Below, piece after piece: positions 33,563 to 40,554 of a stretch of DNA of 64,000 nt. Position 1 is the first letter of the stretch; each line of letters begins with the position of its first letter. Where the stretch lies: the NCBI RefSeq assembly GCF_008711175.1, contig NZ_VWNF01000011.1, forward strand, positions 558,001-622,000, written 5' to 3'. The translations under genes were made by a program, and so were the position numbers. The notes below the pieces were generated by a model, which worked only from the letters and a program-made list of their open reading frames with translations, was not told where the DNA came from and searched no databases. The DNA is from Nesterenkonia ebinurensis. GTDB taxonomy: Bacteria; Actinomycetota; Actinomycetes; Actinomycetales; Micrococcaceae.

Positions 33563-34264
33563 TCAGAGGTCCAAGGTGAAGAGCTCACAAGCGGTGTTGT
33601 AGTAGCGGTCGGTGGAACCTCGATACCTCATGCCAAGACGGCGGGCCACAGCCTGGGAGGCGGCATTCTCCGCATGAGTCACTGCCACCAGCTGCCCCAG
33701 CCCCTGAGCGCGCGCATGGTCAACCAGAGCTTGAGCCGCCTCTGAGGCGAAACCTGAGCCCCAGGCGCTCGGGTGAAGATGCCAGCCGATCTCGATGTCC
33801 TGCTGCTCAGCCTCCACACCCTCGGAAAAGGGAATCGGTTTCATCAGAGCGAACCCGACCCGGGCGCCATTGGTTCGCTCACTCTGCTCAATCGCCTGCC
33901 CGCATTGCGGGCAACCCTCAGTCGCCTCGGACATTGCGCCGCAAGCGCCACATTTCGCTGGGCCCAGTCGGGTCTCGGAAGGCTCCGAGCCAACTCGGGT
34001 CTTCGCTCGGCCCAATCGGGCGTCACGCTGCTCAATCAGCCAGACACCGGCGGCGGGACCGAACTGTGACCGGTAGCGCGCAATCCGGTAGCACGCCTGC
34101 TCACGAGTGGTCTGCACCTCGCCGGTTCCGATATAGCGGACCACCTCGTGACGGGAGTACACATCCAGCGCGAACTCGACATCCTCCTCATCAGGTGCCC
34201 TCAGCCGCAACCGCTGCGTCAGCAGCACTGGTGTGGCCGCGAGCTCCGGCTCTGCACTACTCAT
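33563..34264 (-). CDS. GNAT acetyltransferase (RimJ/RimL type) with in-frame repeat insertion
   Basis: 233 residues from ATG 34264. The GNAT fold reads VLLTQRLRLRAPDEEDVEFA, RYIGTGEVQTTREQACYRIA, AAGVWLIEQRD, then (after a gap) GFALMKPIPFSEG, IEIGWHLHPSAWGSGFASEA with the acetyl-CoA loop, and NAASQAVARRLGMRYRG. Between WLIEQRD and ARVGFALMK, exactly at the hairpin joining beta 2 and beta 3, lie about 50 extra residues from repeat family 1, containing CGACGAM and CPQCGQAIE. Without them the protein has normal family length (~180). Substrate unknown. The frame stays open, so the product may carry an extra CxxC-CxxC loop. Confidence 0.85.
   Translation of the reverse strand: MSSAEPELAATPVLLTQRLRLRAPDEEDVEFALDVYSRHEVVRYIGTGEVQTTREQACYRIARYRSQFGPAAGVWLIEQRDARLGRAKTRVGSEPSETRLGPAKCGACGAMSEATEGCPQCGQAIEQSERTNGARVGFALMKPIPFSEGVEAEQQDIEIGWHLHPSAWGSGFASEAAQALVDHARAQGLGQLVAVTHAENAASQAVARRLGMRYRGSTDRYYNTACELFTLDL
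33869..34024 (-). repeat. Dispersed repeat family 1, long copy 2 (in frame inside a GNAT gene)
   Basis: About 156 bases (a multiple of three). Exact 60-base identity with copy 1 (33887-33946 against 32098-32157 reversed). GCCCG occurs at both junctions with the host sequence, a possible target duplication or coincidence. Encodes four cysteines spaced CxxC-x10-CxxC in the host frame. Confidence 0.85.
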
Positions 34265-34316
34265 TCCATTAAGCCTAGTCTCCCGTCCCGTACTGGCGGG
34301 ATTCCCCCGGCGAGGC

Positions 34317-35444
34317 TCAACCGGCAGAGCGGGCGGCCAGGCCGCGTACCGGGGTGCTGGCAGTCTCATGGTCTGCAGGGCTGTCATCTGAGCTGGCGTC
34401 GTCGTCCTGGTCGATCTCGGTGAGATCGGACTTCAGAGTGCGCCGCTTGGCCCACCAGTTGCCAGTGGCCCAGGCGCCCACGGCGACGCAGAGCCAGCCG
34501 ATGAGCACCCCGGCCAGGCTGTCCACCAGGTAGTGCCAGCCGAAGTAGAGGGTAGCGATGAAAGTCAGCCCGAAGAACGCCCACCCCACAATGCGCAACA
34601 GCTTGTTCTTGATCACCAGATGGGCGAACAGGGCCATGGTGAAGGTCACCGAGCAGTGCAGCGAGGCGAAGGCCGCCACCCCGTGGATCACATCGGCTCC
34701 GGCCGGGTCAGCCAGGAACGTCTCGCGGTTGCGCCACAGGGCGTCCTGCAGAGCCGAGGTGTTAGTTTCCGGCAGTGCGGCGTAGGCCCATTGGGTGCCC
34801 TCATAGTAGATGGGGCCCACCGCCGGCAGGATGTAGTAGCTGACGGTGCCCACAATCCAGTTCAGGCTCATCGCAGTGGCGTACCAGGCGCCCACCGTGA
34901 GGTCACGGCTGAACACCAGGACCACACCAAGGCTGATCGGCACCACCGGCAGGTAGATGAGGTAGACGAAGGAGAGCACTGCGGCCGAGATGCCGGTGCC
35001 GAACATGTCCTGGAATACGAAGGCTGGGTTCACGTTGCCGAACATCCACAGGTCCAGTGCCGCCAGCTCAGTGTCCCAGAGCACCTCATCAGTCAGCAGC
35101 GGAAGCACTGACTTCAGGTTCCGGTAACCCACGTAGCAGATGTAGAAGGCCAGCAGCCCGGTGCAGATGTAGAGAATCCGGCGTAGCGTCCATTCATGCT
35201 TGATGACCTCGACCACACCGCGTGGGATCTGCTTCCAGCCGCTACGCCGGATGGCTGCCGGGATCAGTCCGGCCAGGAACATCAGGGCTGCCAGCAGCGG
35301 CAGTCGGATATAGGCAGGACCCAGGAATCCCTCGGGATCGCGCAGCCCCACGCCGGTGTAGCTGGAGGCAGCAATGGCTGCCACAACAGTCAGAATCGCG
35401 ACAACACTGATGAAGGTGTACGGCCAACGTCGCACAAATTCCAT
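34317..35444 (-). CDS. PAP2-family membrane phosphatase / inositolphosphotransferase-like protein
   Basis: 375 residues, about seven transmembrane helices. PAP2/AUR1-like catalytic motifs: GVAAFASLHCSVTFTMALF (SxHxS/T-type motif, here SLHCSVT) and YFGWHYLVDSLAGVLIGW (the H-x3-D of motif C3). GPIYYEGTQWAYAAL before them fits the Aur1/Ipt1-like group. Acts on lipid phosphates at the outer face of the membrane or transfers phosphoinositol; the substrate cannot be read from sequence. A charged C-terminal tail with DQDDDASSDDS follows the last helix. Confidence 0.8.
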   Translation of the reverse strand: MEFVRRWPYTFISVVAILTVVAAIAASSYTGVGLRDPEGFLGPAYIRLPLLAALMFLAGLIPAAIRRSGWKQIPRGVVEVIKHEWTLRRILYICTGLLAFYICYVGYRNLKSVLPLLTDEVLWDTELAALDLWMFGNVNPAFVFQDMFGTGISAAVLSFVYLIYLPVVPISLGVVLVFSRDLTVGAWYATAMSLNWIVGTVSYYILPAVGPIYYEGTQWAYAALPETNTSALQDALWRNRETFLADPAGADVIHGVAAFASLHCSVTFTMALFAHLVIKNKLLRIVGWAFFGLTFIATLYFGWHYLVDSLAGVLIGWLCVAVGAWATGNWWAKRRTLKSDLTEIDQDDDASSDDSPADHETASTPVRGLAARSAG

Positions 35445-35500
35445 CTAAAGAGTTTATGACATGTTGCTGAACATCTGGTGACGTGACGAGCCTCGGGCAG

Positions 35501-35528
35501 GTTTTTTACGGTAATTTGCGGTAAAAAC
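35501..35528 (-). terminator. A/T-rich inverted repeat between MFS and PAP2 genes
   Basis: On the minus strand GTTTTTAC pairs with GTAAAAAAC across an 11-base loop with one bulge, 33 bases after the MFS stop. It may be the terminator of the MerR-MFS operon or an AT-rich promoter element of the PAP2 gene; I cannot decide. Confidence 0.35.
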
Positions 35529-35560
35529 TTCCATTCCACACCTGGTTGCTGGGCTACTCC

Positions 35561-36808
35561 TCAGCTGGGTCGTTGCGCCTTGCGCAGCGGACGGCTGAAC
35601 AGGGAGCCGCAACCCACCACGAGAGCCCCGGCACCCCATATGAGCACAATGACGCCGACTGGCAGCAGATCTGCCAACACACCGATGACTGGACCGGCGA
35701 TCATCATGGGTGCGGCCTGGGCGATCATCATCACTGACTGAACCCTAGCCATGTATTCCGGCGCAGTGGCGGCCACGAACAATGGGCCGAGATGGGCGCT
35801 GAACAGACCAGCACCCAGACCGGTGACCAGCACCGCCAGGATGGCCCACACCTCATAGTGGGCAGCGGCGAAGCCGAGGATCCCAGCTCCGGTGATGAGC
35901 ATGCCGCAGATGGCCGCGGCGCCGGCCCGCTGAGCACCACTGCGCCACATCACCCAGAGTGCCAGTGCCGCCATGCCTGCACTGAACACCCCTGCGGTGA
36001 CGCCTGCCAGTTCGGCCTCCCATCCGCGGTCCCGAGCCACCAGGGGCACCATGATCGAGGTCAGCGGCAGCACGAACAGCGCGAAGGCTGAGGTCACCAG
36101 GACCACTGCGCGTAGCAGCGGGGTGGTCAGCGCGAACCTCAGCCCGGCACGCATCTGGCCGATGACGTCAGAAGGCGTGGCGGCGTGGTTCTGGTGTGCT
36201 GGTTGCTGCATACGGCGGCGGACTTTGGCCAGAATCAGCAGCATGCCCGCGAATCCCGCCGAGCCCAGGGCCAGACTCAGCGGCAGCCCCGCCGCACTGA
36301 CCGCGACCCCGCCCAGGGCAGGTCCGGCCACTGACCCTGCAAAGATCACCAGCTGACGGGCCGACAGAGCCCGGGGCAGACCAGCCGATGGCACAAGGAA
36401 CTTCGGCACTGCTCCAGCCGCGGGATAGTAGAAGGCATCGGCGATACCAAGCATCAGGGCCACCCCGATGAGCAATGCTGGATGTGGACCCACCACCACG
36501 ACAAGGGCCGCAGCGGAGGCACAGAAGGCAGACATGGCGGCATCGGAGGTAAACATGAGACGCAGTGGACCCAGCCGGTCTGCGACGGCCCCGCCGAAGA
36601 GTGCCAGTATGACCCGGGGCAAGGTAGTGGAGAAGAGCACGACGCCGGCCAGTAGCCCACTATGTGCCGTAGCAGTCCATACCATTCCGAAGGAGAGCAG
36701 ATTGACACCGATGGTGGTCCACGCCAGGCCGCCCAGCCAGAGCCAATATATCGACGGCACGTTCGCTGGCTCCTCACTCAGCTCGGGGTGAGCATCACGC
36801 TCGCTCAT
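35561..36808 (-). CDS. Major facilitator superfamily efflux transporter (MFS_3 type)
   Basis: 415 residues, twelve predicted transmembrane helices. ALFGGAVADRLGPLRLMFTS is the loop 2-3 MFS motif (G-x3-D-R-x-G), and PRALSARQLVIFAGSVAGPA is typical of the enterobactin-exporter-like MFS_3 group. The domain order WLWLGGLAWTTIGVNLLSFG... at the start matches. Probably exports a drug or natural product. Its start overlaps the stop of the MerR-like regulator gene by four bases, so the regulator likely controls it. Confidence 0.88.
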   Translation of the reverse strand: MSERDAHPELSEEPANVPSIYWLWLGGLAWTTIGVNLLSFGMVWTATAHSGLLAGVVLFSTTLPRVILALFGGAVADRLGPLRLMFTSDAAMSAFCASAAALVVVVGPHPALLIGVALMLGIADAFYYPAAGAVPKFLVPSAGLPRALSARQLVIFAGSVAGPALGGVAVSAAGLPLSLALGSAGFAGMLLILAKVRRRMQQPAHQNHAATPSDVIGQMRAGLRFALTTPLLRAVVLVTSAFALFVLPLTSIMVPLVARDRGWEAELAGVTAGVFSAGMAALALWVMWRSGAQRAGAAAICGMLITGAGILGFAAAHYEVWAILAVLVTGLGAGLFSAHLGPLFVAATAPEYMARVQSVMMIAQAAPMMIAGPVIGVLADLLPVGVIVLIWGAGALVVGCGSLFSRPLRKAQRPS

Positions 36809-37830
36809 CGCCCGGCATCCGGAACAATCGGCAGCACCACTACAAAGGTGCCCGGTTCCTCCGCCCGGCGGATGGCCAGCGGCTCAGCGGGGCCGTCCAG
36901 GTCCAGGCGGAGCTGCACCGGGCCGCCGCTCTCTGCCTCCGCCGGATCTAGGGCGCCGAGTGCCTGATCCATATAGTCCTGGTTGAGCGCGACGCCCTGC
37001 TCTGCCAGGTGCTCTGCCACCTGCTCGGACTCCAGGATGACACTGGTGCGGGCCTTAGGAATCGCGTGACTCAGGTCCGGGAAGGCAACCTCCGGTACCG
37101 GCATCCGCAGGACGTGCTGCTCCCCTGCTCGGAGACTCACCTCACCGGCTTCCAGCACGAGAGCGACTTCTCCACTGAGCGGCGGAGTCATCTGCAGCAC
37201 GGCCTCGACGAACTCGGTGGGCAGCAGTGCTCGCAGCCTCCCGTCCACCAGGGCGGGCACCTCGGCAAAGGCCGCCCGGCGGCGGTCCGTCGCTGCCAAC
37301 CGTATCCGGCCCTGCTGGCCTCTCCAGCCAGAGACACCCACTGCAAAGACGCCGTGAATGGCCGGCATATCTGGATCTGTGCCGACAGCATGGCGCACTG
37401 TGCGCAGACCCGTCAGCAGATCCTCGGCTGCCAGAGTCAGGGCAGTCCGTCCGGAAGGCGGGGAGGCGGCCTCCTCTGTCCCACCGCGCTCAGTGATCAA
37501 CCCGGCCTCAGCCCGGGCGGCGGCCAGCCCCTCCTCGAGGTTTGCGACGTGGTGGTCTAGCACACTGCGGGTCACCTCCGGGTCGCCCCGGGCCAGCACA
37601 GTGGCAATCTCTGCCACGGGCAGGGCGATCCGGCGCAGCCGGGCAAGCAACTTGGCGTCGTCGAGCTGCTCCGGTGTGTACCAGCGGTACCCGGTGGCCG
37701 GGTCGACCTCAGCAGGGACGAACACTGCCTGCCGGTCGTAGAAGCGCAGAGCTGAGATGCTCAGCCCGGAGGCGCGGGCCACCTCCCCGATAGTGAGGAG
37801 CCCAGTAGCGGCGTCGTGATTCATAGCCAC
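36805..37830 (-). CDS. MerR-family regulator fused to a DnaN-like (sliding clamp) domain
   Basis: 341 residues. Residues 8-75 are a MerR winged helix: LLTIGEVARASGLSISALRF, then FVPAEVDPATGYRWYTPEQL. A short coiled coil follows (90-120). From about 125 to the end it resembles two thirds of the beta clamp: TLAAEDLLTGLRTVRHAVGT, DMPAIHGVFAVGVSG, GRIRLAATDRRRAAFAEVPA (the clamp's 'L.l.aTD..R.a' motif) and LPTEFVEAVLQM. Proteins with this architecture are annotated in actinobacteria as MerR or as 'pol III beta family'. The clamp-like part probably serves as a ligand-binding or dimerisation module. Upstream of and coupled to the MFS gene. Confidence 0.8.
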   Translation of the reverse strand: MAMNHDAATGLLTIGEVARASGLSISALRFYDRQAVFVPAEVDPATGYRWYTPEQLDDAKLLARLRRIALPVAEIATVLARGDPEVTRSVLDHHVANLEEGLAAARAEAGLITERGGTEEAASPPSGRTALTLAAEDLLTGLRTVRHAVGTDPDMPAIHGVFAVGVSGWRGQQGRIRLAATDRRRAAFAEVPALVDGRLRALLPTEFVEAVLQMTPPLSGEVALVLEAGEVSLRAGEQHVLRMPVPEVAFPDLSHAIPKARTSVILESEQVAEHLAEQGVALNQDYMDQALGALDPAEAESGGPVQLRLDLDGPAEPLAIRRAEEPGTFVVVLPIVPDAGR

Positions 37831-37858
37831 TACTTAAATCCCTCAACCAAGGTGAGGG

Positions 37859-38599
37859 TCAAGGAGTCTGGTCGCTATTGTCCCAGAGGTGCCGATCGGA
37901 GAGCAGCATGAAGTCTTTGAGCAGCTCATTGCCTTCCACCTTCACACTCCAGCTGGGCCGGATGAAATCGCTCTTAGCCATGCGGTAGGCGATCTCCCAC
38001 TCCGGCTGTTTGCCGTGGGCGTCGGTGACCCGCTTAGTGCCGCACTGGAAGTAACCCAGAGACTCCGAGACCCGTTTGGAGGGCTCATTCCAGTCGTAGG
38101 CGCCGGACTGGGCGTACTCGGCGTCGAAGTGATCGAAGGCCCAGAGCAGGGCAGCAGCCCGCTGCTCCTTACCGTAGCCTTTGCCCTGCTGGTCGGCGCG
38201 TAGCCAGCTGGCGGTCTCAAGGGAGCGCAGCACCCGGTACTTCTCCGCCCAAACATCCTGCATACCGATCAGCGGGCCCTCGCTGCCGTCCTCGCTGCGG
38301 ACGAAGACCGCCAGCATCAGATACCAGGAATCCGGGCCGATGGCCGGGCGCCTGGACCACAGCCAGGTCAGCGAGTTCTTGGCGATATCCGTAGGCGTGT
38401 TCTCATCCCAAGGCGAGGCAAAGGAGTTCCGCGGTCCTTTCATGATCCCCGAGGAGGCCGCAGCCACATAGGCGCCGAAATCGGTTTCACGCACCTGGCG
38501 CAGGATCAGCCGCGGGGAAATGATCCGCAGTCCGAAGACCGGCCAGACCTCCTCCAGCGAAAGGGAGGGATCATCCTTGGGAACCCTGAACTCTGCCAT
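37859..38599 (-). CDS. GNAT N-acetyltransferase (RimJ/RimL-like)
   Basis: 246 residues. N-terminal strand pattern LRIISPRLILRQVRETDFGA, a central GSEGPLIGMQDVWAEKYRVL, and the acetyl-CoA loop in WLRADQQGKGYGKEQRAAAL (QGKGYG). GAYDWNEPSKRVSESLGYFQ contains the Asn/Ser of motif B. The last ~45 residues extend beyond a standard GNAT. It is similar to a group of actinobacterial acetyltransferases with this extension; the acceptor is unknown. Adjacent to, but not overlapping, the MerR-DnaN-like gene. Confidence 0.8.
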   Translation of the reverse strand: MAEFRVPKDDPSLSLEEVWPVFGLRIISPRLILRQVRETDFGAYVAAASSGIMKGPRNSFASPWDENTPTDIAKNSLTWLWSRRPAIGPDSWYLMLAVFVRSEDGSEGPLIGMQDVWAEKYRVLRSLETASWLRADQQGKGYGKEQRAAALLWAFDHFDAEYAQSGAYDWNEPSKRVSESLGYFQCGTKRVTDAHGKQPEWEIAYRMAKSDFIRPSWSVKVEGNELLKDFMLLSDRHLWDNSDQTP

Positions 38600-38748
38600 A
38601 GGGCCACTTTATCCCTGCCGCATAAAACTCAGGTGCCCAAACTGAGGAGATAACCCACAGAAAACACGCTTATTCCTCCAGTTGAGACGCGCAAGTCTGC
38701 AGAGAGGTGCCGTGGTCGGTGCGGGTCCCGGAGGGCAAGGGTTCCGCT

Positions 38749-40185
38749 TCAGCGGGGTGAGAGCCGGAACTCCAGGGAAAAATTGTCCAGCAGGGCGGGC
38801 AGGTTCCCCGGCTCCAGCTCATGGCTGGTCAGCTCGATGCCCCGGTTCCCCACGATCTCCGCGATGAAGTTGGAGGTCAGCAGCAGCACCAGGTGCCGGC
38901 CGGGGCAGATCCCGGGGCCGCCGCTGAAGGGCACCAGTGGCCACTCCTCGCGGGTGCGCTCGTGATCCCAGACCTCCGGGGCGAACCGGTGGGCGAAGTC
39001 CAGGTTGTTCTCGTCCCGGTGGAAGAAGGGAGCGAAGATCAGCACCGTGGTCCCGGCCGGCATCACGCCATGTTCAAACTCCACCTCCCGGGTGGTCTCG
39101 CGAAGGATCATCGGGGTGGTGGCCCACAGCCGCAGCGACTCCAGCACCGTGGCCCGCAGCAGCGGCAACATCGGAGCTTTGGCGCCGGCCTGATCCTGAA
39201 TCTGGTACCGAGCGGCATCCAGCCGGTCCTGGTGGGCTGCCAGCAGCGCCAGCCCCCGGTAGCTGGCCATCCCCGCCGGATCGAAGGCAAACAGCCACTG
39301 GGGGATCTGTTGCACATTCTCATCCCGGGAGGTGTCGGCCTCCCCGGCGGCCTCCATCTGCTTCATGAATGCAGCCAAGCTGCCCGGCTCGGCTTTCTCC
39401 ACCGCCTGCTCAATCCGCTGCAGAATCTCAGACCGCGCACCCTTGTCCACGGGGCGCAGGAAGGCGAAGTTCCCCCGCTTGCGCTGGGTCTGCATCAGCT
39501 CAATCAGCTCTGCGCCATCCCGGTAGGAGTCGCCCAGCACCACCCGGTTGACCAGACGGAACCAGGCAGTGAAGTAAGTGTCGTAGTCGAGCTGGCCGGC
39601 GTCGTCGTTGTTTGCAATCTCGGCCAACAGGGCGGCGGCTTCTTCGCGCACCGCGGGCATGAACTGCTCCGCCATCCGGTGGATGGGATGGTTGTGGTCC
39701 AACAACTGCTCATTGACCTCACGGCGCCGCGCCCGGTCCGCGCCTTCGGAGATCAGCGCGACCTTCGGCTCAAAGTGCTTCAGGGCGTGGACCTTCAGCG
39801 TCTCCGCAGTGGCGAAAGGCTCCGGAGACTCCTCCAGGATCCGGTGCACATGGTCGGGATCCAGCACCGTAGCCATGTTCCGCCCGGGCACAGCCAGCAT
39901 CAGCGGGCCGCGGCCGTACTTCTGGGCCATGGTCTGCATACGCTTGACCGCCCGAGCCTCCAGGCCCAGCCGCTCCACCGCTGAGACCACTTTGGGCCGG
40001 CGGATGATGGGGCCCTTAATAATCATGGGCAGCTCCACCTCGGCGAGCACCGCGGCGGTCTCAGCTGCAGTGGCCTTGGGCAGAGGGTTCTTCACGGCAG
40101 TCTGGTCAGTGGCATAGCTGGACTCCACTACACGGTGGCTGCCGGTGTTCGGGTGTGCAGGGTTTCGATGTGACACGGGGTGCAA
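38749..40185 (-). CDS. Cytochrome P450
   Basis: 478 residues from GTG 40185 or a later start. Heme-binding PFSGGPGICPGRHLVLL places the thiolate Cys near residue 425, ExxR is in VLESLRLWATTP, and the meander carries WDHERTREEWPLVPF. The I-helix reads WLFAFDPAGMASYRGLALLA and so lacks the usual acid/alcohol pair (A-G-x-D/E-T) that delivers protons for O2 activation. This suggests an atypical or peroxide-using enzyme, as in some actinobacterial P450 groups. Soluble; substrate unknown, no ferredoxin gene nearby. A repeat family 1 copy sits 75 bases upstream of the start. Confidence 0.9.
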   Translation of the reverse strand: MHPVSHRNPAHPNTGSHRVVESSYATDQTAVKNPLPKATAAETAAVLAEVELPMIIKGPIIRRPKVVSAVERLGLEARAVKRMQTMAQKYGRGPLMLAVPGRNMATVLDPDHVHRILEESPEPFATAETLKVHALKHFEPKVALISEGADRARRREVNEQLLDHNHPIHRMAEQFMPAVREEAAALLAEIANNDDAGQLDYDTYFTAWFRLVNRVVLGDSYRDGAELIELMQTQRKRGNFAFLRPVDKGARSEILQRIEQAVEKAEPGSLAAFMKQMEAAGEADTSRDENVQQIPQWLFAFDPAGMASYRGLALLAAHQDRLDAARYQIQDQAGAKAPMLPLLRATVLESLRLWATTPMILRETTREVEFEHGVMPAGTTVLIFAPFFHRDENNLDFAHRFAPEVWDHERTREEWPLVPFSGGPGICPGRHLVLLLTSNFIAEIVGNRGIELTSHELEPGNLPALLDNFSLEFRLSPR

Positions 40186-40260
40186 CTCACAATCTCACTC
40201 GCTTCATGTACCGGTATTCCCTACATCATCACCCTGACCTGGGAAAAGACTCCACACGAC

Positions 40261-40421
40261 GACGCCCGACTCAACCGAGGGAAGCCCCCAGCTCAGCTGG
40301 GAGATGCCGAGACCCGACTGAGCCGAGTGGCATGCAGCGCTTGCGGCGCAATGCCCGAGGCGATTCAGGGTTGCCCGAATGCGGGCAGACGATTGAAGAG
40401 CCTGAGCGAAGCGACACCACC
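40261..40421 (+). repeat. Dispersed repeat family 1, long copy 3 (intergenic)
   Basis: About 160 bases from GACGCCCGACTCAACCGAG to CTGAGCGAAGCGACACC. It aligns with copies 1 and 2 along its whole length, including GCTTGCGGCGCAATG and the GAGACCCGACTGAGCCGAG block, but has drifted: the left inner hairpin is CCCAGCTCAGCTGGG, and the third and fourth cysteine codons are disrupted (encoding CPNAG). Lies between divergent P450 and cstA. Confidence 0.8.
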
Positions 40422-40554
40422 ACAGTCACTCATACGTGGCGTGTATCACACAGTGCCCATATACTGGACCTGCGAAACCTAAAAGTTACGCCGGTCACAT
40501 GCAGACGTAATATGTCCGGCGGCACTTACACCAACGGATCACTCAGGAGCCACC

